A stretch of DNA of 7,234 nucleotides. Source: Acidobacteriota bacterium. Lineage in GTDB: Bacteria; Acidobacteriota; Blastocatellia; Pyrinomonadales; Pyrinomonadaceae. The position numbers and the translations under genes were made by a program. Every line of letters begins with the position of its first letter. Within the stretch, counting starts at the first letter, position 1. Below, piece by piece: positions 1 to 6,112 of this stretch. The notes under the pieces were generated by a model, which was not told the DNA's origin, did no database searches, and was given only the letters and a program-made list of their open reading frames with translations. Location of the stretch: contig CAUJFK010000212.1 in NCBI GenBank assembly GCA_963169175.1, forward strand, positions 1 to 7,234. Reading direction: 5' to 3'.

Positions 1-981
1 AATTTTGCGTTTGAAGATGGCCCGGCGGAGATAGGTGGGCAGCTTGGATCCGGTTTTAGAAACGCGCACCTTTTTACCGCCAACTTCGATCTTCAATTGA
101 CCATAGGCAAGCGAAATTCCCAGCTTGTCACCGGAAAGCCGACCGCGAAATCGCCGCCTTCCGCAGCCCACGACCGGCTTAAAAAAGCATTTATCGACCC
201 CAACGCCTTTTATCTGAAAGCTCTCGGTATATCCAACGACAAAGGCGAGATCAAGCCCAGCCAGCAAGGCAAATGGCGGCAGATAAACAAATTCGTCGAG
301 ATCCTGGCGGGCCTGATAGACGCGTCGCCGATCAAGGAAAAGCAGGAATTGCGAATTGTTGACACGGGTTCGGGGAAGGGTTATTTGACCTTCGCCGCAT
401 ACGATCATCTTGCGAACATGCGTGGGGCCGTTGCGAAGCGGACGGTGCAAATGACCGGGATCGAGCAACGCCCTGAACTGGTCGATCTATGCAATGAAAT
501 TGCGACAGCAGGCGGGTTCGAAGGGCTCAAATTTATGCAAGGCCAGATCGCGGATCTTGACGCGGCCGGGATCGATATACTGATCGCGCTCCACGCCTGC
601 GACACGGCGACAGATGACGCGTTGTACAAAGGTATTACCGCCAATGCATCGATAATTGTTGCCGCTCCGTGCTGCCATAAGCAGGTAAGGAAACAGATGA
701 GCTCGCCCCAAACGCTGGCCGGTATTCTAAAACACGGCATAATGCTCGAACGCACCGCCGAGACGATAACGGACGGCATCCGTTCGCTGCTGCTCGAACG
801 CGAGGGCTATTCCACAAAGGTTTTCGAATTTGTGCCGACCGAACACACACCGAAAAATAATATGATCACCGCCATAAAGCTTGCGACTGGAAAGAGATCA
901 GAGGCGGCACGGCACGTTCAAGAGATATTGTCGTTGTTCGACATTCGTGAACAACATCTCGACGATCTTCTAAAATCGTAA
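1..981 (+). CDS. Class I SAM-dependent methyltransferase (Methyltransf_32-like), 5' end outside window
   Basis: This frame is open from the first base to the TAA at 979-981, giving 326 residues in the window. The first conventional start is a TTG at 97-99. The residues before it (NAHLFTANFDLQL) read as real protein and resemble the region before the catalytic domain in related bacterial methyltransferases, so I place the true start upstream of the window. Counting from the TTG codon, the SAM-binding glycine-rich motif VDTGSGKGYLTF is at about 88-99, the acidic loop IEQRPELVDLC at 122-132, and ALHACDTATDDAL follows at about 164-176. The motif APCCHKQVRKQM (about 190-201) is typical of the METTL25/RRNAD1-like Methyltransf_32 family. 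The substrate is unknown; RNA or protein are both possible. The protein is probably cytoplasmic, as no membrane segment is seen. A DUF1801 gene follows after 32 bp and may be co-transcribed. The family call is firm; the role is not known. Confidence 0.85.
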   Translation, partial: NFAFEDGPAEIGGQLGSGFRNAHLFTANFDLQLTIGKRNSQLVTGKPTAKSPPSAAHDRLKKAFIDPNAFYLKALGISNDKGEIKPSQQGKWRQINKFVEILAGLIDASPIKEKQELRIVDTGSGKGYLTFAAYDHLANMRGAVAKRTVQMTGIEQRPELVDLCNEIATAGGFEGLKFMQGQIADLDAAGIDILIALHACDTATDDALYKGITANASIIVAAPCCHKQVRKQMSSPQTLAGILKHGIMLERTAETITDGIRSLLLEREGYSTKVFEFVPTEHTPKNNMITAIKLATGKRSEAARHVQEILSLFDIREQHLDDLLKS

Positions 982-1013
982 GTTCGCGCTAATATCCTAG
1001 GACGAGGAACAAT

Positions 1014-1487
1014 ATGCGATCGAACGCAGAAACTCCGGATGAATACATCGAGAGCTTACCCGATGACCGAAAAGCAATACTCTCCGATCTTCGGAAGGTG
1101 ATCAAAAAGAATATTCCCAAGGGCTTTGAAGAGGTAATGGGCTATGGACTGCCCGGCTGGGTCGTACCGCATAAGCTCTATCCGGCCGGTTACCATTGCG
1201 ACCCGAAAACACCGCTTCCATTCATAGGAATCGCGTCACAAAAAAATCACATTGCGGTCTATCACATGGGTATTTATTCGTCGCCGCCATTGCTTGAATG
1301 GTTTCAGGGCGAATGGCCGAAGCATTCTTCAAAAAAGCTCGACATAGGCAAGTCCTGCCTGCGCTTCAGAAAGGCTGGCGACGTGCCGATCCCACTGATC
1401 GGGGAATTGGCCCGCCAAATGACGCCGCAGCAATGGATCGACATCTACGAACAAGCTTTTCTCAAAAAGGCCAAGTCTCCAGGATGA
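1014..1487 (+). CDS. DUF1801 (YdhG-like) domain protein
   Basis: This is a complete 157-residue protein. A good Shine-Dalgarno sequence, GAGGAA at 1004-1009, lies a few bases before the ATG and supports this start. The N-terminal part, with TPDEYIESLPDDRK (7-20) followed by LRKVIKKNIPKGFEEVMGYGLPGW (about 26-49), is the hallmark of the DUF1801 fold. So are KNHIAVYHMGIY (78-89) and the C-terminal block GKSCLRFRK...PIPLIGELARQMT (about 112-137). Members are small soluble alpha/beta proteins with no established biochemical activity; some are distantly related to the frataxin-like CyaY/YdhG group. The length is normal and no break is seen. The gene sits 32 bp behind the methyltransferase on the same strand, so a shared transcript is plausible. 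No function can be assigned. Confidence 0.85.
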   Translation: MRSNAETPDEYIESLPDDRKAILSDLRKVIKKNIPKGFEEVMGYGLPGWVVPHKLYPAGYHCDPKTPLPFIGIASQKNHIAVYHMGIYSSPPLLEWFQGEWPKHSSKKLDIGKSCLRFRKAGDVPIPLIGELARQMTPQQWIDIYEQAFLKKAKSPG

Positions 1488-1504
1488 TCTTTTCGTGATG
1501 CTTC

Positions 1505-1567
1505 GCGGCTTCATTTCGTGTGTTTTGTGGTCCGGTTTTCCGTGCGGGCGGCTGCATTTCGTGTCTT
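1505..1567 (+). repeat. Imperfect 20-bp direct repeat in intergenic DNA
   Basis: Two copies of a 20-base word, GCGGCTkCATTTCGTGTsTT, lie at 1505-1524 and 1548-1567. They match at 18 of 20 positions and are offset by 43 bp. They lie between the DUF1801 gene and the mazEF promoter. No reading frame across them looks like a gene, and no hairpin-plus-T-run terminator is visible here. They may be remnants of a dispersed repeat or an old duplication. Confidence 0.6.
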
Positions 1568-1587
1568 CCAGTCCACGGGTGACAGGA

Positions 1588-1616
1588 TTGACTCACGGTA
1601 TAACCAGAGTTATACT
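1588..1616 (+). promoter_or_regulatory. Sigma-70-like promoter of the mazEF(-ligA) unit
   Basis: The -35 box TTGACT (1588-1593) and -10 box TATACT (1611-1616) are separated by exactly 17 bp and each differs from consensus by one base. Transcription would be expected to start about 7 bases after the -10 box, near 1623. That is the A of the antitoxin ATG, so the mRNA would have essentially no leader. No Shine-Dalgarno sequence precedes that ATG, in line with a leaderless transcript. Because mazF and ligA follow without gaps, this promoter may also contribute to ligA expression. Confidence 0.75.
1598..1615. promoter_or_regulatory. Probable antitoxin operator: perfect 7-bp dyad over the -10 box
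   Basis: GTATAAC (1598-1604) and GTTATAC (1609-1615) are exact reverse complements separated by CAGA. The dyad occupies the spacer and nearly all of the -10 box. A protein bound here would block RNA polymerase. Toxin-antitoxin operons with ribbon-helix-helix antitoxins are normally autorepressed through such dyads, so the product of the next gene is the obvious candidate ligand. The dyad is seen directly; the binding is inferred. Confidence 0.7.
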
Positions 1617-1622
1617 GACTGC

Positions 1623-1861
1623 ATGAAAAAACGGCAATTTCGGTACCAGATGAGATATTCAGTCTCAGTGAGCGATTGGCTAAGAAACTTCAAATCTCGA
1701 GAAGTGCAGTTTTCGCGTTGGGCGTTCAAAAACTTGGAGAGGAACTTGATGACGACGAGATCACGAGAAGGTTGAACGAATATTATAGTAAGGAACGGGC
1801 CAAGCTAGACCCTGCGATCGTTCAAATGGCTGCGCTATCTTTGCCGAAAGAGGAATGGTGA
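1623..1861 (+). CDS. mazE: Ribbon-helix-helix (MazE-like) antitoxin, apparent 1-base frameshift near the start
   Basis: The antitoxin sequence lies in the frame that ends with TGA at 1859-1861. Its N-terminal part reads KTAISVPDEIF then SLSERLAKKLQISRSAVFALGVQ, the strand-helix-helix DNA-binding fold of MazE-type RHH antitoxins. The tail LDPAIVQMAALSLPKEEW is the expected toxin-binding segment. This frame has no ATG, GTG or TTG before KTAISVP; the only upstream codons after a TGA at 1616-1618 are CTG and CAT. An ATG at 1623 lies one frame off and is followed by six A's (1626-1631). One extra A would give M-K-K-T-A-I-S-V-P-D, a 79-residue protein of normal size. So there is a deletion, an assembly error or slippage at the A run. 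The alternative start TTG at 1676 would give 61 residues without the DNA-binding strand. The stop overlaps the mazF start. Confidence 0.7.
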
Positions 1862-2199
1862 TCCAGCGTGGTGACATCTGGTGGGGCAGTATGGCGGAAA
1901 CAGTGGGTTCAAGCCCCGGCTATTCCCGTCCGGTGCTTGTGATTCAATCCGACCGATTCAATCAAAGCAAAATCAATACCGTAGTAATTGCAGTTATCAC
2001 GAAAAATACCGACCTTATAAATTCCGAAGGCAATGTTTCTATAACGAAACAACAGTCAAAATTGCCGTGCGACTCCGTGATTAACGTTTCCCAACTTTTT
2101 ACTATTGATGAAAGCCAACTCCGGGACTATATCTCCTCACTTTCGGACAAGAAAATGAGGCAAGTGGATCTGGGGTTGCGCAAAGTGCTGTCCTTATGA
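1855..2199 (+). CDS. mazF: MazF/PemK-family endoribonuclease toxin
   Basis: This 114-residue protein is of normal length for MazF, a cytoplasmic toxin that cuts mRNA at short sequence motifs and is held inactive by its antitoxin. RGDIWW (5-10) opens the first strand. GYSRPVLVIQSD (22-33) carries Arg25, and VVIAVITKN (43-51) carries Thr49. By alignment from memory these match the catalytic Arg25 and Thr48 of Bacillus subtilis MazF. LPCDSVINVSQLFTID (70-85) is the third conserved block. No break or lost key residue is seen, so the toxin appears active. The ATG overlaps the antitoxin stop by 7 bases, and AAAGAGGA just upstream, inside the antitoxin gene, serves as ribosome binding site. GTG at 1858 is a possible second start. 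The stop codon overlaps the ligA ATG (ATGA). Confidence 0.93.
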   Translation: MVIQRGDIWWGSMAETVGSSPGYSRPVLVIQSDRFNQSKINTVVIAVITKNTDLINSEGNVSITKQQSKLPCDSVINVSQLFTIDESQLRDYISSLSDKKMRQVDLGLRKVLSL

Positions 2200-4229
2200 C
2201 TGCAAAGGATCCCAAACAGTTGAAAGAAGAGGCAAGTGATTTGCGGTCCGAGATCGAGCGGCATAATGAGCTGTATTATCAACAGTCGGAGCCGGAGATA
2301 TCGGACGTAGAGTTCGATAAACTGCTTGAGCGCTTGAAGGAGCTTGAGGCGGCGCATCCGGAACTTGTCACGCCTGACAGCCCGACTCAGCGGATCGGCG
2401 GGAAGGCGGACAGCTTGAAGCCATTTGTACATTCGGTGCCGCTGATGTCGCTGGATAATTCTTATGATCTCGATGATCTGAAGGCATTTATCGAGCGGTG
2501 CGAACGGCTGGCGGACGGGCGAAAGCTGGATTATGTCGCCGAGTTGAAGATCGATGGACTAAGCGTCGCTCTGCGTTACGAGAATGGATATCTAGTTGTC
2601 GGTGCGACACGCGGCGATGGCGTTCGCGGCGATGATGTAACGCCGAATGTTAAGACTATCAAGAAAATTCCGTTAAAGCTGAAAGCCAATGGTTCCGGGA
2701 CGGCCGAGGTTCGCGGCGAGGTGTTTCTGTCGCGGTCGCAGTTCAAGCGGATCAATGAGGAGCTTGAAATGCAGGGCGAAAAGACGTTTGCCAATCCGCG
2801 AAACTGCGCTTCGGGAACATTGCGGATGCTTGATTCGGCGATCGTTGCATCACGGAAGCTGGATATGTTCCCATACGACGTTCTTCGCGGCGCCTCAAAA
2901 ATGTTCCCGACGCATTGGGAGAATTTCGAATGGCTTGCGGCAAACGGATTTCATGTAAATTCGCATCGGGCGTTGTGCTCGAACTTTGAGGAACTTGCGG
3001 CGTTTGTTGCTGAGATGGAACCGCAGCGTGATGCACTCGATTACGATATCGACGGCGTGGTCGTAAAGGTAAATTCGACACAGCTTCAGCAGGAATTTGG
3101 TGCGACAACAAAGGCCCCGCGATGGGCGATAGCGTACAAATATCCGGCACGGCAAACGACAACCAAGCTCCTCGATATTCAAGTCCAGGTTGGTCGAACT
3201 GGAGCCTTGACGCCGGTCGCGCATCTTGAACCGGTACTGCTGGCGGGAACGACAGTCGCACGCGCTTCGCTGCACAATGAGGACGAAATAAAACGCCTCG
3301 ACATAAAATTAGGCGATACGGTAGAGATCGAAAAAAGCGGCGAGATCATTCCGCAAGTGCTCGGCGTTGTTGCATCAAAACGCGACGGCAGCGAGCGGGA
3401 ATATATCTTCCCGACCGAATGCCCCGAGTGCGGATGGGACGCTGTCAGGCCCGAAGGCGAGGCCGTTCGCCGCTGTTCGAATCCGGATTGCCCCGCAAAA
3501 GTGAAGGCCCGGATAGGCTATTTTGCCTCGCGAAAGGCAATGGACATCGAAGGCCTTGGCTGGGTTTTGATCGAAACGCTCGTTGATAAAGGCGTCGAAC
3601 GCGACGGCACTGTATGGAAGGTCAGAGACGTGGCGGATATTTACGAACTGACCGTTTCGGACATTGCCAATCTTGAACGCAAAGGCGAAAAGTCCGCGGT
3701 CAAGCTGATCGAACAGATCGATGCCAGCAAAACACGCGGCCTTCAGCGGCTACTTTATGGAATCGATATTCGGCACGTCGGCGAACGTTATGCAAAGATC
3801 CTTGCCAACCATTTCCACGGCATAGACCGGCTTGCCGATGCATCGGTCGAAGAACTTGACGATATTTTCGAGATCGGCCTTTCGGTCGCCGAGAGCGTTC
3901 ATGCATGGTTCCGCGATCCAAAAAATATCGAACTCGTAGAACGTCTGAACGCCTCCGGCGTAAAGACCGAAACAGAAAACGCGGGCACCGATCTTTATGA
4001 TGAACGCTTCGCCGGCAAAACCTTCGTCCTTACCGGCAAATTAGAAAATTACACCCGCGACGAAGCCGCCAAACTAATAGAAGACCGCGGCGGCCGCGTC
4101 TCTTCTTCAGTGAGCAAGAAAACTGATTATGTCGTTGCCGGAAGCGACGCGGGCTCGAAACTGACAAAGGCGGAAAGTTTGGGTTTAAGCGTTGTCGATG
4201 AGGCGGCATTTGGACAAATGCTAAGCTGA
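2196..4229 (+). CDS. ligA: NAD+-dependent DNA ligase LigA
   Basis: LigA seals nicks in duplex DNA during replication and repair, using NAD+ to adenylate its active-site lysine. The 677 residues match the usual family length. Domain order: the NAD+/NMN-binding Ia region with HNELYY and SDVEFD (23-41); the adenylation domain with the KIDG motif (catalytic Lys118), RGDGVRGDDVT (139-149) and NPRNCASGTLR (200-210); and the OB fold with QVGRTGALTPVA (331-342). Then come a four-cysteine zinc finger (Cys409, 412, 427, 432), the helix-hairpin-helix region (about 445-580), and a C-terminal BRCT domain (about 605-675, FAGKTFVLTGKL). All key residues are present, so the enzyme should work. The ATG overlaps the mazF stop and no strong Shine-Dalgarno sequence is visible, which points to translation coupled to the toxin gene. 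An additional promoter inside mazEF cannot be excluded. Confidence 0.98.
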   Translation: MTAKDPKQLKEEASDLRSEIERHNELYYQQSEPEISDVEFDKLLERLKELEAAHPELVTPDSPTQRIGGKADSLKPFVHSVPLMSLDNSYDLDDLKAFIERCERLADGRKLDYVAELKIDGLSVALRYENGYLVVGATRGDGVRGDDVTPNVKTIKKIPLKLKANGSGTAEVRGEVFLSRSQFKRINEELEMQGEKTFANPRNCASGTLRMLDSAIVASRKLDMFPYDVLRGASKMFPTHWENFEWLAANGFHVNSHRALCSNFEELAAFVAEMEPQRDALDYDIDGVVVKVNSTQLQQEFGATTKAPRWAIAYKYPARQTTTKLLDIQVQVGRTGALTPVAHLEPVLLAGTTVARASLHNEDEIKRLDIKLGDTVEIEKSGEIIPQVLGVVASKRDGSEREYIFPTECPECGWDAVRPEGEAVRRCSNPDCPAKVKARIGYFASRKAMDIEGLGWVLIETLVDKGVERDGTVWKVRDVADIYELTVSDIANLERKGEKSAVKLIEQIDASKTRGLQRLLYGIDIRHVGERYAKILANHFHGIDRLADASVEELDDIFEIGLSVAESVHAWFRDPKNIELVERLNASGVKTETENAGTDLYDERFAGKTFVLTGKLENYTRDEAAKLIEDRGGRVSSSVSKKTDYVVAGSDAGSKLTKAESLGLSVVDEAAFGQMLS

Positions 4230-4238
4230 TCGTCGCCG

Positions 4239-4267
4239 TTGAATTGTATTGCCACTTGGCGTATAAT
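4239..4267 (+). promoter_or_regulatory. Sigma-70-like promoter of the Xre-RES unit
   Basis: TTGAAT (4239-4244) and a perfect TATAAT (4262-4267) are spaced by 17 bp, just after the ligA stop. The predicted start point is near 4274, leaving a leader of about 26 bases before the antitoxin ATG at 4300. A short dyad, GCCA-CT-TGGC (4251-4260), lies between the boxes and may be part of an antitoxin-binding site, but it is too small to be sure. Confidence 0.7.
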
Positions 4268-4299
4268 GAGCTGACAAATGGCGGCGGGTCCATAGAAAT

Positions 4300-4764
4300 A
4301 TGCCGGAAAAAGTAAAAGCAACAATTGAAGTCAATCACGGTATTTATAACAGCGAGGCTTCGTTGAATGAGATACTTGGCATCAAGGCTGTCAATCCATT
4401 GCAATTGGTAAAGGCGATCAATCGGGGTTTTTCTTTCCACACTCTCGAAAACGTGAAGCGCAAAACCGGGCTGCCAATGGAATCTTTGGCCGCAACGATA
4501 GGGATCAGCCAACGGACACTCAGCCGGAGAAAAAGGGAAAAGAAATTATCTTCGACAGAATCCGATCGTTTGATCTCGATCTCAAGGATCTTCTCACTGG
4601 CCGTCGCGCTTTTTGAAGGCAATGAAGAAAAGTCGATCAAATGGTTATCTAAGCCGAATCGAGCACTTGGAAATGTCTCGCCGCTTGTCATGGCACAAAC
4701 GGAGACGGGAACTCGCGAGGTCGAGGATCTGATCGGGAGACTGGAGCACGGAGTGTTCACCTAA
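4300..4764 (+). CDS. Xre/MbcA/ParS-type antitoxin (Xre-like HTH + DUF2384)
   Basis: This 154-residue protein has the two-part layout of antitoxins that pair with RES toxins. After a variable N-terminus, an Xre-like helix-turn-helix spans about 49-80 (LENVKRKTGLPMESLAATIG, then ISQRTLSRRKRE). The DUF2384 toxin-binding domain follows at about 93-153, with SIKWLSKPNRALGNVSPL (112-129) and a C-terminal block ending LEHGVF. In this family DUF2384 blocks the toxin's NAD+ pocket and the HTH represses the operon. The gene has its own near-consensus promoter just upstream. GGCGGG at 4282-4287 is a poor and distant ribosome site. The RES gene starts 11 bp after the stop. The length and fold are normal and the family call is firm. 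Confidence 0.93.
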   Translation: MPEKVKATIEVNHGIYNSEASLNEILGIKAVNPLQLVKAINRGFSFHTLENVKRKTGLPMESLAATIGISQRTLSRRKREKKLSSTESDRLISISRIFSLAVALFEGNEEKSIKWLSKPNRALGNVSPLVMAQTETGTREVEDLIGRLEHGVFT

Positions 4765-4775
4765 ATCCCGCGATC

Positions 4776-5255
4776 ATGATTAGAGTTTTCCGCATTTTCA
4801 AAAGCAGGTATCTCAACAACTCTTTTGATGGCGAAGGATCGAGGCTATTCGGCGGACGATGGAATAGCCGAGGAAGAAAGCTGATCTACACTGCAGGAAC
4901 GCTTTCGCTGGCGGCACTTGAAATATTAGTTGGTATTCAAGACGACGAGCTGCTCAACGATTACCTTTGGCTGTCAGCGGAATTTGATGAAAGGTTGATA
5001 CTGGATATTCGCGACCTGTTCGAGTTGCCCGAGACATGGAATTCATCGCCGCCATCATTTGAGACCAGCCGGATCGGTGATAACTGGAACGATCAAAAGA
5101 CCTCGGCGGTGCTTCGCGTTCCTTCAGTCACCATCCCGTCCGAAGTAAACTATCTGATAAACCCAGAGCACCCGGACTTCACGAAACTTGCCATCGGCAA
5201 GCCTCAAAAGTTCGAGTTCGACTTTAGATTGATAAAGAACAAATTGGTGAAATAG
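4776..5255 (+). CDS. RES-domain toxin (NAD+-degrading)
   Basis: RES toxins inhibit growth by consuming NAD+; the MbcT relative uses phosphate to split it. The 159-residue protein is of usual size. The N-terminal signature RVFRIFKSRYLNNSFDGEG leads into the SRLFGGRWNSRG block (22-33), with Arg23 and Arg28. LIYTAGTLSLAALEILVG (36-53) supplies the conserved Tyr38 and Glu49. The C-terminal half holds AVLRVPSVTIPSEVNYLINP (111-130) and HPDF, as expected for RES proteins. Arg, Tyr, Glu and Ser residues of these blocks line the NAD+ pocket in characterised members. No damage is seen, so the toxin is probably active and controlled by the antitoxin 11 bp upstream. No clear ribosome binding site precedes the ATG, so coupling to antitoxin translation is likely. 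Confidence 0.93.
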   Translation: MIRVFRIFKSRYLNNSFDGEGSRLFGGRWNSRGRKLIYTAGTLSLAALEILVGIQDDELLNDYLWLSAEFDERLILDIRDLFELPETWNSSPPSFETSRIGDNWNDQKTSAVLRVPSVTIPSEVNYLINPEHPDFTKLAIGKPQKFEFDFRLIKNKLVK

Positions 5256-5262
5256 TCCTCAT

Positions 5263-5841
5263 ATGCCCGGTTCCTATTCCATGATCGATACGCTTCGAGA
5301 ATTCGTCGAGAAGGCTGGTGAATTAAGTGTCGAGTATATGGTTACGGGTTCTTTCGCGATGAGTGCTTATGGCGAGATACGGTCAACGCGAGACATAGAC
5401 ATCGTTATCCAACTCCCGGAAAAGCAGGCTTCATCCTTTGTTGCGAGCTTTGGCGGAACTTATTACATAAGCGAGGACTCGGTAAGACGAGCAATTGCGT
5501 CACGGTCGATGTTCAATATCATCAAACAGCCATACGGCGAAAAGATCGATTGCATCATTCAGAAAGACAGCGATTTCGCCCGGGTGAGCTTCGATCGCAG
5601 GCGGTTGGCAAAGGTCTCAGATATTGAGTTTTGGACGACCACCAAGGAAGATCTGATAATTGCGAAATTAGATTGGGCGCATGATTCCGGATCGGAGATG
5701 CAGATCCGAGATATTGCGAATCTGACTTCAAACGAATATGATTCGGAATATGTTGATGCATGGATCCTCCGGTTAAATTTGTCGGACATTTGGAAGCAGG
5801 TTGAGCAATGGAAGATACGCCGCGACACATCCGAGAGCTAG
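5263..5841 (+). CDS. Nucleotidyltransferase-fold protein (AbiEii/MNT-like)
   Basis: This 192-residue protein carries the polymerase-beta-type nucleotidyltransferase core. MVTGSFAMSAYG (26-37) contains the Gly29-Ser30 nucleotide-binding turn. STRDIDIVI (41-49) holds the metal-binding Asp44 and Asp46, and KIDCII (94-99) supplies a likely third carboxylate, Asp96. The segment TTKEDLIIAKLDWAHDSGSEMQIRDI (126-151) matches the helical part shared by AbiEii-like nucleotidyltransferases. Such enzymes transfer nucleotides to tRNA or protein in several toxin-antitoxin systems, but this subfamily has no known substrate. ATG at 5281 (MIDTLREF) is an alternative start that would fit homologue lengths; neither start has a clear ribosome site. 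The gene begins 7 bp after the RES stop and overlaps the next gene by 34 bp, so it is probably transcribed from the Xre-RES promoter. Confidence 0.85.
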   Translation: MPGSYSMIDTLREFVEKAGELSVEYMVTGSFAMSAYGEIRSTRDIDIVIQLPEKQASSFVASFGGTYYISEDSVRRAIASRSMFNIIKQPYGEKIDCIIQKDSDFARVSFDRRRLAKVSDIEFWTTTKEDLIIAKLDWAHDSGSEMQIRDIANLTSNEYDSEYVDAWILRLNLSDIWKQVEQWKIRRDTSES

Positions 5842-6077
5842 TTTACCGAACGATAATGGCGCGTTCAGAAGGAGAGCGATTCCTTATGTGCGCCGAAATG
5901 TTTGAGACATCTAAGCAGTTGGCCAAGATCGGGATGCCGGAAGGTCTTTCGGATTTAGAGCAACAGGCCTACGTGTTCGAAAGGATTTACGGTGAAACTC
6001 CCGAGAACCTTATTCGAACCGATAAACCCACTAAAGTCGGTCCGAACCGTTGGATGAACACAAGTTCGCGGCAATGA
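5808..6077 (+). CDS. Small uncharacterised protein paired with the nucleotidyltransferase
   Basis: This is an 89-residue soluble protein with no domain that I can name. The N-terminal two thirds look mainly helical: HIRELVYRTIMARSEGERFL (7-26), MCAEMFETSKQLA (27-39), and LSDLEQQAYVFERIYGE (47-63). The pattern 'RSxGERFxMxxEMFET... GLSxxExxxxxFExxYGE' recalls small proteins that I remember sitting next to nucleotidyltransferases of this type in other bacteria. The tail (about 70-89) is charged and probably disordered. The ATG lies inside the nucleotidyltransferase gene with a 34-bp overlap, so the two are translated from one message. By analogy with known modules it could be the antitoxin or cofactor of that enzyme. 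This is inference from position only. Confidence 0.75.
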   Translation: MEDTPRHIRELVYRTIMARSEGERFLMCAEMFETSKQLAKIGMPEGLSDLEQQAYVFERIYGETPENLIRTDKPTKVGPNRWMNTSSRQ

Positions 6078-6112
6078 GATGTCGTTCCTAAGTTTCGTGC
6101 AATAATTCCGGT

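Noticed and set aside
405..779. 124-codon minus-strand frame inside the methyltransferase gene
   Set aside because: It is a shadow frame; the + strand carries clear SAM-binding motifs.
1518..1775. 85-codon + frame overlapping the antitoxin
   Set aside because: Its sequence has no protein-like character. It matters only because it holds the out-of-frame ATG at 1623.
1676..1861. TTG at 1676 as the sole antitoxin start (61 residues)
   Set aside because: It would remove the conserved DNA-binding strand KTAISVPDEIF, which is clearly coded in the same frame upstream. I keep it only as an alternative product.
2752..3261. 169-codon minus-strand frame inside ligA
   Set aside because: It is an antisense shadow of a strongly conserved gene, with no recognisable domain.
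4030..4512. 160-codon minus-strand frame across the ligA end and the Xre gene
   Set aside because: It covers the BRCT domain, the Xre-RES promoter and the antitoxin start in antisense, and its composition is not protein-like.
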